From contig QJNS01000746.1 of NCBI GenBank assembly GCA_004154925.1, positions 124,001-188,000 on the forward strand: 64,000 nt of DNA, given 5' to 3'. Numbering within the stretch: the stretch's first letter is position 1; each line of letters starts with the position of its first letter. The stretch comes from Monosporascus cannonballus. Its lineage: Eukaryota > Ascomycota > Sordariomycetes > Xylariales. The position numbers and the translations under genes were made by a program. Shown here one piece after another: positions 1-12,469 of this stretch. The notes below the pieces were generated by a model. The model was not told where the DNA came from. It made no database searches and saw nothing but the letters and a program-made list of their open reading frames with translations.

Positions 1-262
1 CGAATTAATTCACCATAACGCAAAAAGAAAACAAAACGTATACATATATAGATCGAGGATATCGTCGACAATCGTCCTACATTCGGTCAACGTCCATATT
101 TACGAATTGGACATAATATCAATTCGGGCGCGTTTTATCTTTTCGTCCTAGCCTTCGACGACAACCAACCGTCGATTATTAACATTTTAAGCCCGGATAA
201 AAAACGCGCATATATATAACTTGAGGATACCGTCGACAATCGTCCTGCATTCGGTCAGCGTC
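1..262. repeat. Tandem repeat array, ~168-bp period (left part)
   Basis: The block GAGGATA(T/C)CGTCGACAAT starts at 55 and again at 223, giving a 168-bp period. The landmark GAATTGGACATAATATCAAT lies at 104 and recurs at 2667 in the right part of the array. The array is split by the insertion at 263-2649. Units differ mainly by C/T and G/A changes, as expected of mild RIP. No coding capacity was seen. The array may continue left of the window. The nature of the repeat (satellite, or tandem LTR-like copies) is not known. Confidence 0.7.
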
Positions 263-2649
263 TTACCTCATCTTGATTAGGACCCCATTTTGGAGGTTGT
301 GGCTGCGCCTGCGGCGCAGCAGCCGTAACTACAGCTATAGCTTTTGATCAAGAAATATCTGTTAGGGATCTAATGTATCAGCTAAACTCCTTTAAGAATA
401 ATACCCACAAAAATAATAAAACCTGCAAAATAAGACCTAATAACAAATTGTGATTTTTTCGTTTTATTTGGTACGTTCCTATATAAATTTACAAAAATTA
501 TTATTATAAATTTTTGCAATAAATATTAATTACGAAATTCTTAATATTTTAACCTATATAATTTAACGCAAAATTAAAATCTTTATTTTTTGATATAATA
601 ATAATTTTAATTAATACGAAATAAAAACTGATATAATAAAACATAGCTTAAAATCCCGATTAATATATATTATAACTGTTTACCCCTTTTAAGTTAATAC
701 GATAATAACATAATTTTATAAGTTAAAATAATAATATATAAGGCTTAAAATTATTTATAATAAATCCCGAAATATATTTTTTTTCTTAATTACTTAAGTA
801 TAAGTAATATATTTAAAAGTTTAAGGTAAATATTTTAAATTTTTAAGCATTTAACGTTTTAAAATAAAGCATTTATTTTTATCTAATATCTTTATCGGTT
901 TTTTGCCAATATAAACGTAATTAACTTATATATTAATATTATATATACGGCCGATAATCATACGGAAATTTTACGTCGTCGGCTTATTTGCCTTATATTA
1001 GGCTTTATATTTAACGGGTAAGGCCGTATTGTATAGAAAAAATAAATTAATATAATATATAATCCGGTTTTCGGAAAGCTTAATATTTTTTTATTATTAA
1101 AATAAATTTCGAAAAATCTTTAATTATCGAATTTTTTAAATAATTAATTTAATTATTATCCAGGTCGTATTATTAATTAAGTTAACGAAAAATAATAAAT
1201 TTATATATTAATAATTTTATATTTTATTTTTGTTTTAATATCCGCGAATACGAAAAAATTTAATTTAAAAATGTTTAACCGCATAATTACTAAACGGGAT
1301 AACCATATTATTTTTAGTTTTGAATAAATATTGAACGATTAATTCCAGATTATTATATTAAATTTTATTTTCGAATAACGATATGGTTTGGTTATTATCG
1401 ATAAAATATATTTATTATCGGAATAAAAAGATTTTTAGCTTAAATATGTTAATATCCGTAACCTGCGCATTATCTTTTTTACCTATATATATTAATTTGT
1501 ATGTATAATAACTGTTAATAATATCATAAAGAAAAAAATTGCGAAGTATGGCGGCCTTCGTTAAATCGGCTGCCTAACTAAATATGGCTATAAGGCGGAA
1601 ATCCGGCATTTTAATATTAATCGTCCCGAAATTGATATTGTTATTTTCCTTATACCCAGAAGTTAACGTTCGAATTAAAAGTATTTAGATTTTTTGATAA
1701 TTAATATATCCGGGTTATTAAGTAATATCTCCCTAATTCAGCTTAATAGCTTGCGTTTTATTATTAAGATTATTATTTATATTAATAGTAAAGCGAAAAC
1801 TATAAACATTCGCAATTACCTGGTTTAAAAGCTTAAACCAGTTAGGGGCAAGCGTTTTTATAAAGCGTTAACCTTCGTCCAAAGTGGTATAGATTACGTT
1901 AATTTCAAATAATAACTTTTCTAGCGGGTGGCGGAATTGGAACCTTTTTGCGAAAATTATAAACTTCCCGTATAATATATTATGGTATATATATATAACG
2001 GCGTCCTAATAAGCAGAAATTAAATATTTCTGTTAACTTTCGTATATTAATAGCCGTTCGCGTATTTTTTTTTAATACGTTAATTAATCGATTAATCCGA
2101 ACGGTCGAATTAATAACTTGGCTTAAATTGTCGCAAAAAACTTAATTATGAATAAAATTTTTAAACGTTATATTAATTTTTTATATTAATGCCTGAAATT
2201 CAAGGTATACGTACGTATGTTCTGTTTTAAAGATGTGGCCCGGTAAAACTGGAAGAATTCGGATTTATTGTATTTTAAAAAGGAGGATAATAATACGATA
2301 GGCTTGGACTGCAGCTATTATATACGTTATGGTTTAGGAATGGCAAATAGGTTCTAATTAAAATTAAAATAATATTAATAATAAGCTATAGCAGAAATAA
2401 CGGTATATATATATATATATATATTTATAAAAAAACATTTTATTATTAAGTTATTACGGATTTTCGTTTTTTTGAAAAAGTAAATGTATTAAACGAAGCC
2501 GTTTTTACGCAACTATAACTTAGGCCTCGCTGGCTCGTTACGGGGATTTGGGATTTAATTGGTTAATATTTAGCGTTATGGAGCGGTATTTGAGTGACTT
2601 TGAAGCAATTGGGAAAACGAGCCAGGGAGGCCTGAGCTAGCTGAGGTAA
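263..2649. mobile_element. Transposable element, 8-bp target duplication (hAT-like), copy 1
   Basis: The left terminus TTACCTCATCTTGATTAGG (263-281) pairs with the right terminus ending ...GCTAGCTGAGGTAA (2649) as an imperfect ~19-bp terminal inverted repeat. The flanks are an exact 8-bp direct repeat, TCAGCGTC, at 255-262 and 2650-2657. Removing the element restores the tandem unit, which independently confirms the ends. Each end carries a subterminal hairpin: ~280-437 (GGACCCCATTTTGG pairing with CAAAATAAGACC) and 2522-2537 with 2618-2633. The 2.1-kb interior is heavily RIP-mutated and I could not recognise a transposase in it. Eight-bp duplications are typical of the hAT superfamily, but P-like or MULE-like elements are not excluded. 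Confidence 0.8.
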
Positions 2650-2835
2650 TCAGCGTCTATATTCGCGAATTGGACATAATATCAATTCGGGCGCGTTCTG
2701 TTTCCCCGTTCTGACCTTCGACGACAACCAATCGTCGATTATTGGCATTTCAAGCCCGGATAAGAAAACGCGCATATATATAACTTGGAGATACCGTCGA
2801 TAACCGTCGCGTATTTGGTTAACGTTTTTGGAGGT
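2650..2835. repeat. Tandem repeat array, right part (third unit)
   Basis: Continuation of the ~168-bp repeat after the inserted element. GAATTGGACATAATATCAAT is at 2667 and the GAGATACCGTCGA block at 2788. The 121-bp spacing between these landmarks matches the 119 bp in the unit at 104-223. The unit fades out near 2830, where GGTTAACGTT corresponds to GGTCAGCGTC. Confidence 0.65.
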
Positions 2836-3516
2836 TGTTTTATATTAAAGGGTGGGTGGTTAAAGTTGGATAATAAAAATGTTAAAAAAAGTGTCTAGTT
2901 CACTTATACGTCCAGCTTACTTATGTAGTACGTTAGTTTATTTTCTTTATATTAATTTATTGTAAATTTATACAAGTTAAATAATTTATTCAAATTACAT
3001 AAATTATTTAAATTATTTTGACAAGTCAAAATCCATTTCGGTCGTCGTTTAGCTATTACGTACTAACGTTAAGTTTTAAAAATTTCTTTAGAAATAAACA
3101 CCTCTGTTTTATTTATATTATTTCTCTCTTCTAAGGATCTTTATTTCAAAGATAAGAACGATAGGCGTTCCTTTTAAAAAATTCTTTTTAACGTTTTTAA
3201 TTAAACTTATTCCAATAAGTTATATTTAAAAAGTAGAAAAGCCTTATTTAAATCAATGCAAATTTCGTAACAACAGCGCGGGATTTTATTATAAAGAGTT
3301 CGATTAATAAGGTTGTTTTTCATTCGAATTGTAATTTTTTTTTAAAAATAACATTATTTTTTCGTAATTAATATTTTAAAGTATAACAGTTTTACTTTTT
3401 AGCAATATTTGATATATAATATATTAAATATAAACTTTTTAAGAAAAACTAGGAAAACGCGTAATAAATTGTAAACAGTGTAATATAAGATGGAAAATTC
3501 CTTAATAACGTATTAA
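2836..3516. other. AT-rich RIP-mutated DNA, no gene
   Basis: AT-rich sequence with stops in all frames and no open reading frame of note. It separates the tandem array from the second transposable element. I see no recognisable element ends. Confidence 0.6.
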
Positions 3517-4915
3517 TTACCTTATTAAAATCAGGTCTTATTTTGATTTTTATAGCTGCGTCTGCAGTACAACTGTAGCTAAGTAACTTTTAATGTTACG
3601 TTAACTTAATTTGTAAAACACCTATAAAAAGAACAAATTTTCTAAAATAAGACCTCGTAATAAGTTATGATTCTTTGGTGTTAATTAATACTATCCTATA
3701 TAAACTTTTTTATTTTTTTAAAAAAGAATTCGCAAATAAAAAAATATTAAAAATATTTAAAAAGGGGAAAATTATATTTATATACAGTTTTAAAAAGGCT
3801 CTTTAATAACATATAAAACTTTAAATTAAAGTGATTTTGATTAAAGTATTAAAGAAAAAAGCTTTTAATTAATATTATATTTAATCTAGAAGGCTTATAT
3901 AATTGCGATAACGTAATTATTATATATAACATTTAGCTATAAGTCTTTTAAAGGTAATTCAGTATAAGAAAATCTTATTTAGCTATATTTTTGCTCGTAC
4001 GGATAATGGTTATTACGGTATAATTATAAAAACGTTCGAATTTACTTAACTTTAATTTTTGTATAGCTGTAATGTAAAAATAATAACTTATACGGCTAAA
4101 AAAAAGTATTATATTGGTTTTTTATATAAAATATATTAAGAAAACCCGATATAGGATAATGCAATCGGTATTTGTATTGTTGCAGCTGTAAAGGCGTTAC
4201 GATTACTTATTTCTTAAACTTAAATTTAATTGTATTAATTTTAACCTTTTTTTAAGAAATTCGAAAAAATTCCTATATGAATATTAATATATATTTAACG
4301 TATATATAAAGTATTAAATTTATCAAACTTATATTAATTCCGTTATAGCTATTAAAATATTTGGAATTGAAGTATTTTTAACTTTTTTATAATTACGACG
4401 TAATAATAACAGCTCGTATAGACAAAAGCGTAGCTAAACGAGTTTTCCTATATTAAATTCCCCTTAAATGACCTATAACAAAATGATGTACGCGGTATTT
4501 ACATTATCGTAACTACAAGAACGTTACGGTCGATAATTTTATCTATGGTATTTACTCTGTCACAATTATAAAAACGTTATAGTTAGTAATTTTGCCGAAT
4601 TTTAACTTAGCTATATTAGCCCTAATTATTATCTAAAAAATTCGAAAAGATTTTTATATACGTATTAGTTTAAATTTAGTATATATGAAATATTAATCTT
4701 ATTCGAGTTAAATTTATTATAATATCGAAAAAGATCTATTATCTTATTAAGAAAAACATTAAACAAAAACGTTTTTACATAACTTGAACTTAGACTTCAT
4801 TAGTTAGTTATAGAAATACGTTATTTGATTAATTAATTTTAGCGCTTTGACGTAATATATAAAAGTATATTAAAAACAAAAACAAGCTAGTAAAGTTCTA
4901 AGCTAGCTGAGATAA
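3517..4915. mobile_element. Transposable element, 8-bp target duplication (hAT-like), copy 2
   Basis: Same family as 263-2649. The left end TTACCTTATTAAAATCAGG starts at 3517 and the right end is ...AAGCTAGCTGAGATAA at 4915. The flanks are a perfect 8-bp direct repeat, CGTATTAA (3509-3516 and 4916-4923). The left subterminal hairpin is conserved: GGTCTTATTTTGA near 3534 pairs with TAAAATAAGACC ending at 3654. The 1399-bp body contains repeated AACG(T)TTTTATAGTTATAACG-like blocks and no coding relic that I recognise. It is probably a non-autonomous, RIP-decayed copy. Confidence 0.8.
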
Positions 4916-4923
4916 CGTATTAA

Positions 4924-7900
4924 AAGATAGCTAAAAAACGAAAAAAAAAAACTGGTTAACTAATTAAAACTTTTTCGATTATAATAAAATGTTTTAGAAA
5001 AAAATTAAAGATATTAAGAAAGATATAAGTTAAATTATTTTTTTAAAAAAACAGCTAAAAGAAAAACGGCATTAAGTAATAGCTAAACAAACGTAACTTA
5101 CTGCAAAGATAAATACCATAGTAGAAACTTTTACCTTTTTCAACTAAAACGACGTAAGGTTAGATTTGAGATTTAGGCTGTTATCGCTCGTAACTTTAGT
5201 CGTACTAGAGACGGTCAGCCAGAATTTTAGCAGTAAAACGTTTTAATCAAATTGATTATATTTGTTAAGTATTTAAATAGGTCCTATATATTTCTTTCTA
5301 GTAAATAATCCGTTTTTTAATTAAATATTAAACTTTATTGTTACTTATAATACAATCTAGTATTTTTAACCTTATACTCGTTCTTTTTTTTAATTTCTAG
5401 ATTTATTTTCAGAAAAACACTTTTTAATATTAATTGAAATAATGAAATATAAAACGTAAAGTATATTTTTATAGTTTTAAGTAATAATAATTAATAATTA
5501 GTTATAAAATATTTTACTCATTTTAAATAAATTAAATTTCTTAAAACCTAACTTATTATAAAACCTTTTAATTTTAATTTGTAAAATACCAAACGTTACG
5601 TTTTGTTTTTAGCGTAATAGATAAAGTTTATTGTTTAAACAAAGTTTTTTAAATTTTACTAGTAAATTATTTTTCGTTATTAAAAATTTAATTTAACTTA
5701 AAATTGGATTTATTTTATTTTAATCTTTAGTTTAATGTTTTTATTTCCATATTAAAATAAAAATAATATATTATTAAGACCTTACGTTTAGCATCAAATT
5801 ATCTAAAAAAATTGATGTTGAATTTAAACGTAAAAAATATTTTTTATTATAAACGAATTTTTCGTATTATATATTTATCGAAGTAATTTATAATAAAAAC
5901 GTAAATTGATTATATTGTTATTGTATTTCTTTTAAATAATAAAAAGAGCGTATATTTAATAAAATTATTAATAATTGCCTCTAGTTTTATACATATAAGC
6001 TAGATACCGAGGTTTTTAAATAATAACACGTTAATAATAAAATTTCAAATTCGATTATTTTATACCTATTTAAAAAAGGTTTATAAATAAAACAAATTAT
6101 ATAATTTACAAAAAAATTACGTTGATTTTATTAGAAATTTTATAATTTTAAAAAAAATTATTTTTCTTATAAAGGTTTAATAATTTCAATATTTCTTTGA
6201 ATAATTATGTAATAAATCTTCGTAAGATTCGCTTACAAAATATTCTTCTTAATTTCTAAAAACGTAAATTTTGTTATTAGTTAACAATTAGTTTTTTAAT
6301 ATTTTTTAACTACTAAACCGTTTTATTTTTTCGTATTATAAAATTTCGACAATCGTATTAATAATTCGAAAATTAATTTCTCTAATATCTTATATAACTA
6401 TATTATGCCATTTTTATTATATTAAAATATTTATAAATATCTCTTAAAAAGTTTAAAGTTATAATAGCCTTTACGATTAAAAATATCTGCTTCGGTATTT
6501 CTTTCTACTATGATATATATTAAAATTAAATTTTATATCGTTTATTTAGATTTTACACCTTTATAAATAAAGTAAGAGTTTTGCAATCGAAATAAGCATT
6601 AATAATTACAAATATTTTTCTTTGTAAATTAGATATTTAGATATTACATATTTTAATACTTTGAAACAATGAGCTATTAAGTATAATATTTTATTTTCTT
6701 TTATTTGTTGGAAAATAATGCCTAAAGTAAAATTGAATAGTCGGTTTTTAAACGTTTCTTTTTATTAACATTAAATGATTTTAATACTAATATTTTAGTA
6801 ATTTTTGTTTTAGTATTTTAGGAATCCTTTTTAATTTTATTTTAAATTCGAACTTTTTATACACTTTCAAATAACAAGCTTTGATAATAATATAATTATA
6901 TTATTATATTTCTTAATTGAATTACAACCGTGTGTAATAAATTTTAAGATTTATAAGATATTCGTAACGTTCACCTTATTAAAAATATATCAGTTTTTAA
7001 TTACTTTTAACAAAAAATCTTAAATTTATATTTGATCGAGAAAAAAAGTAAATTCTAGAACATTTAATTTTGAACTATACTACATATTTTTTGTTCAATG
7101 AAATCGGATATTTATATTGTCTAAAATCTGGAAAATTTAAATGATTTAAGTTTTATAGTTTTCTAGGGTTTTCGAATCAATAAGCATAACGTCGAGATAT
7201 ATAAATATAAAGTTATTTAGAAAACTTTTTAAAAATAATTATAGCTAACCGTTAAAAACATGCAGAAATATTAATAAGTGTTATAAGTATAATTCGATAT
7301 TCGCAATGTTCGTATATTATTTTAAAAGCAATTTTCTATATTTTATTTATTGTTGTTCGAATACTATAACAACTATTTGAGTAATAAATACGATAAATTA
7401 TTTTATTTTGTTAACGTATTTTTAAATATTTATAAAAAAGTAAAGGGTATCCGTGTTTAATATTAATACTATTTAATTATTTGTATTTAATTATACGTTA
7501 ATAAACGAGATTTGTAATTTCATTGATTTTTAGTTTATTATTTTAAATTTATGCATTATAAGTATTAAGAAACTTGTTGAAAATTGAACAAGCTAAGTAT
7601 ATTCTATTTTTAATTCTAATTATATAATTTCATAAGGTTTTTAGCGTTTCAAATCTTATATAATATGCTTTATTAAATTTAAGATAATATCTCCTTTTTT
7701 AAAATACTTATCCGATAGTCCTATTAATTATATAGTAATAATTCATAAAATTCCGATTTTTAAATAATTCTTAAAATTACGGTATTTAAATAATATTATA
7801 ATAATTTGGTTTATAATCTGTATTTTCTTAATTATACAATAAACTTTTCGATAATTTTTTAAAATACAGTTTTGTTATTTCAAAAAAACGGTTACCATTT

Positions 7901-10570
7901 TCAGTTAATTTTTAGATTATTAAAGCGAAATCGAGATATTTCTAAAACAATATCGTGTTTTAAAATATCCGCTATATTTAGTAATAATTACCTTTCATAT
8001 CTTTAAATCTAAAGAAATATTTTTGAGTTTTTCAAAACATTCGTTTATTTTCGCACTTTAATAAGCTTTTATTTACCTAAAATAATTTATATAATTTCAA
8101 CTTAAATTTTTTTAAAAAAAACTTTAATTTTTTTAGCTATTATTCGAAAAATAAAATCATCTTTTATGTCTGAATCGATTATAGCTTTAAACGTTTAATT
8201 TTAATATTATATATAGATTTTAATTTAATTATTTAATAATTTATAAATTTATACAAGGTTTTATAAAAATAGACTTTTTAATAACTTAATTTCGAAAACA
8301 TTTATTATTGTTTTAGTGTAATTTGTTTACATAACTTTATTTTATGTTTAAGCTCTTTTGGCAACATGTTTAAAGTAATTATTATTTATGTATTTATACT
8401 GTTTTTTCTTTTTAATTAATATTTGAATCCAATATTTTTTTAATTTGACTTTTTGTTTTGCGTTTCTTCAGTTATAAGGTTAAATATATCGATTTTTTTT
8501 TAAAAAAAGTTATTTCTATATCTAGATATTCGTATTAGATATAAAATATTTGAGAATTATATAAATATTTTTGCGATATAGCTTTTTTATTCTGCTTTAA
8601 TTTGAGATATAAATAATAAAATTTAAGATATTTTAATTATTGAAGACTTTTAATATCGTAATATTTATTATCTAATTCTATAAGTATTTTATTACCTTAT
8701 TTGTATTAAAAGTTATTGTTTTTAATAAGTAGGAAAATTTAATAATTATCGTTATAATCGGTTAAAAATAAAATAATTTATTTGAATTCGTTAAAGATTT
8801 TTTTAATATATTAATTATTTTAAAATATTTTTAAAATTTAACGAATAATAATTTATAATTACTAATATCTAGTAAGAACAAGCCGTATTTATCGTGTATT
8901 TTATATCTTTATATACGAAAATAATAAAAATATTTTAACTTTATAATTTATCCTAAAAGCGGTTTATCTTAGATAATACTTATAGATTTTAATTTTAAAG
9001 TCCTAGCAAATGGAATAGTTTTTGTATTTTGAAATATCGTTTTAGAGAAGATTTTTTTGATAGAAAAACTATATTTGCTTTTAAAATATCTTTTTTGCTA
9101 TAATTAAAACATTTTAGGTTATATTAATTTTTCTTAGGCTTTTTTCAAACAGTATTTTGTAAAAATTTGCTCTTAATTTTTTTATTTCGGCTATTGAAAG
9201 TTTTATTATTATTTCGTTTAATGGTTTTTTTCTTTTTAAGATATCGATTAAAGGTACGTCGGTCGATAATACTAATTTTGTTAGCTTATTCTGTAAAGGA
9301 TTTAATCTTATATTTTATATGTAAATCGTTTTTAATTTAACATTTTAAGTTATTTTAATAGAAGAATACCGCATAGTTTAATAAGTTTAAAATCATTATT
9401 AAGCGATTAAATTTAGTTGTATATAAGAATATTAATTTCGTCTAACGAAGAAAATAAAGCTATTTAATTCTATATTATTTTTTATTAAGATTTTTATATA
9501 AAGGTCGCATTTTTTAAAGCATCGATATTTGCTAAAAATGTAACTAGTTACATTTTAAAAATTATTAAAGCATTTTTGTAAATAAGTTTTTATAATAAGC
9601 TTAAATTATAGAAATAGTTTTCTAGTAAATAATTGTTATTTAACTTTCATCTTTTAATAATTCTTTATTCATTTTTTTATAAAATTTAAAATAAAACTTA
9701 ACGTAAATAAGATTTTTTTATATCGGCAAATTCGTTATAAAACTTGAAAGAAATTAGTTTGTAACTTTTAATATCTGGTATTTTATAGTAATTAAAAAAA
9801 TAGAACGGTATTTTAACGTAATTAATTTGCGCCGAATAATGGCAGGGTCGAAACCTTTTATTATCGCACGTACTTATTTTTTTAAAGCCTAGACTTTTCT
9901 TATTAAAATATATAGCTTTACGTTAAGCGTTAATTTTTTATTCTTTTGTTTAGCTTTATATTTTTTCTTCTCTTTTCTCTTAATCTTTTTATCTTTAAAT
10001 CCTTTAATTTTAATAATATCTTTAATGAAGGTAAATTATTACTAAAATAAAAAACAACCTTTTTAAGATAGAGTAATTATCGATATTATATTATCGCTCA
10101 ATCGAAATACTTTTTAATAAGAGATAAATTATTTAATCTAGTTACTAAATCTTTACTTGTTAGTAATGAAAATCGGGTATAATATTTATTCTTTAAATAT
10201 AGTTCTATATTATCGTTTCAATTAAATTTTAAAAAGTCTATATCTAAACTGGGCGATTAATTATTTGCCGGCTATTAATTAATAAATTATCAATATATAA
10301 CAAACTTATTATATATTTATCTATTATTATAAATAGGATATGAAAACATCTTAATTTACAGATAATAATAAACCAAAAAATATTTTATAAATTTATTTAT
10401 TTAAGAAATTTATATATTTTTTAAAATTAAAAAAACTTTTAATTAACAGCTTACATTAATAATTAAAAAGTAAAATTAAACATATATAATTTATTAAAAA
10501 TATTGTTTATTGTATATTTTATTTTCTTTAAGTAAATATGTCATAAATATACATAATCTGAATAGATTAC
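4924..10570. other. 5.6-kb AT-rich decayed DNA, unassigned
   Basis: Continuous AT-rich sequence with stops in every frame. It has fewer CpG remnants than the retroelement blocks to the right, suggesting older or more complete decay. Around 9.85-10.02 kb the minus strand has a lysine/arginine-rich stretch that might be an old transposase or DNA-binding tail, but I could not place it in a family. No ends, target duplications or genes could be supported. Confidence 0.5.
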
Positions 10571-10897
10571 CTAAATTATTTAGATCATTTCGAAAAGCCA
10601 AGATCTTTTTTGGCCGAGGTTTAGCCGTTGCGCAGGCTTTAAAGAGAGTCTCTTAGAGACGAGAACCCCTGTTTTCGTCATAATATATATACCGTTGCTC
10701 AGCTACACAAAAGCTGTACGCGTTGCGAGAGCGCACGTAATTAGCTGAATACAACAACGCAACTGATATCCCTTATATTTGACAACTCCCTCGGCCTCCG
10801 TTGCTTATTGCATGAATTTGGATGCGTCGTAACTGTAGTTGCCAGGGTTGGCCAGCATTTATTGTATGACAGTGCGACGCGGCCGTGATACGATACA
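10571..10897 (+). promoter_or_regulatory. AT-rich/GC-normal boundary and 5' region of VPS37 gene
   Basis: Base composition changes sharply near 10.58 kb from RIP-type AT-rich DNA to normal GC. The ~320 bp up to the VPS37 start must hold its promoter and 5' leader. No core motif could be assigned with confidence. A short palindrome-like stretch (GAGTCTCTTAGAGACGAG) lies near 10.65 kb. Confidence 0.4.
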
Positions 10898-11731
10898 ATG
10901 TGCGGCTCGCCCACTTCACCTCCTCTTCCGCCACCAAAGCCTAGCAGTCACGACGCCAGCCGACTAGGTACCCCATCTCTTCCAAGCTCACCACGACAGG
11001 CTCCCTCAAGAGACAATGGGTGGAACAGTGCCGAAAAGAAGGGAAAGGCCCCAGCAGCCGACGCTTCCGGCCTGATTCCGGCCCAGGCACGCAATATCCG
11101 GTCTCAACCCCCACCTGATCCCGGCGAACAGTGGCTTCCTCGGGTTCTTGAGGATAAGTCGTGAGTTACACGTGCTATGGACGCCTCCTTGAGAGACCTG
11201 GCCACGTTCAGACCTGACCGAGATGCCCCGCATAGCAAGCAAGACCTAGCCGAGATCCTAAGCAGTCAGAAGCTCCTCAACGCCCTCACTCATGCGCCGT
11301 CTACCATTCACCCCTCCCTCGCCGCCACCGAGGAAGCCCTTCTCAACGTGTTAGACGAGAATGTTGCCCTAGCATGCCATCTGACCGAGTTAGAATCACG
11401 CCTCTCTCGTCAACGGTCATCCACCCAAGCTCAGCTGCTGTCGACACATGCTCTTGAACGTCAGTGGCACCAGAAACAATCCGAGATGGACCATGCCCTG
11501 GCTCCATTTGCACCCTCGTCGCTCTATCAACGCCTCACCCAAGGCTTGCAAGAGCAGGAGATGGTCTGCCTTGCCATGGAAGAGAGCTTTCTAGAAGGCG
11601 ATGGCGCATTGGCTACTGAGAGGGAAACACTCGAGTGGGTCAGAAGGTATCGTGACGCCAGGAAGCTCTATTACCTCCGTCAGGAGAGGAAAGAGAGATG
11701 GAATGAGCGCCGAGTGGGCGGGTGGCGCTGA
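10898..11731 (+). CDS. VPS37: VPS37-like ESCRT-I subunit (Mod(r) domain)
   Basis: Likely subunit of ESCRT-I, the endosomal complex (with Vps23/Tsg101, Vps28, Mvb12) that sorts ubiquitinated membrane cargo into multivesicular bodies. Two exons: 10898-11160 and 11236-11731. The 75-bp intron has donor GTGAGT, branch site CTGAC near 11214 and acceptor CATAG, and joins a split Ser codon. The product is 252 aa. Residues 1-85 are proline/serine-rich and low complexity. Residues ~89-252 form the helical Mod(r) region, starting KQDLAEILSSQKLLNAL and ending RRYRDARKLYYLRQERK then VGGWR, as expected for fungal Vps37. The ATG is preceded in frame by a stop (TGA near 10886) and has A at -3. An extra 5' exon cannot be excluded. 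A 51-bp intron ending at 11211 would also keep frame but lacks a good branch site. Confidence 0.85.
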
Positions 11732-12469
11732 GAGTCCAACCCCGCCCTAACAATACCCCGAGCGTTATAGGTGTATGGATGGGCAACAAGGTAATGAAAT
11801 GATCCGGTCAGGCGGACGGCCAGCTTCTCCCATGTTGATCGGGGACCGGTGAGGAATGTCACCCTTAGAATGGCGTATCCCACTGTGTCGTAACGGTATC
11901 GAATGGGAACGTGCCCCTCCCATTACATATTGTAGACGACATGACTATAGCATGCCTAGTCAATATACTACAGCCATGAAACATGGCAATGTTATCAGCC
12001 ACATACGGCACGTCCATTGCACCGCCCACTCACCCAATACCGTGTCTTCTCCGCAGGCCGTTGTGCGAACTTTAGTCCTTGATGTGTTGTAAATGAGACA
12101 TGAAAAGTGGATAAGTCTCACGCAGAGCAGCTCTATGCCCATCTGTTGGATGGATAAGCCCGCGGTGTTTCTTTCGAATCTATCTGTATTGTTGAACTAT
12201 CGTAATAGGGATCTGGCTCACACTGCCGAAGCTGTCAAGCTGAAGCGCAAGGCTGTCAATAGGCCCGCCTGCAGTTCACAACCGTTGCTTTGGCCTCGAT
12301 TATACCTATAGACAGCTTAGGAGCCGCCCCACGTCCCTGCTCTACGCAAAGGCTTCCACCCCTGTTGTCTGCCTGTTCCGTTTCGAGGCGCTGCTGTCTC
12401 AGGTCTCACCCGGCTGAGAACGCCGGTGGCGTTAAAAACTTTACCCTCACTGGGTCTATCCATAAACTT
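11732..12469. other. Intergenic space between convergent genes
   Basis: About 740 bp of GC-normal sequence between the stop of VPS37 (+) and the stop of the unknown gene (-). It should contain both 3' UTRs. Short frames here are unconvincing. No tRNA or repeat was seen. Confidence 0.6.

Noticed and set aside
279..438. Independent ~160-bp MITE with ends AGGACCCC.../...AAGACCT
   Set aside because: The same hairpin occurs at one end of all four elements of the 8-bp-duplication family, always next to the terminal repeat, so it is part of those elements.
91..2840. 95-265 and 2655-2840 as the LTRs of one retroelement
   Set aside because: The unit is tandem at 55-262, and the intervening DNA has its own terminal inverted repeat and an exact 8-bp target duplication, so the repeats are the interrupted target.
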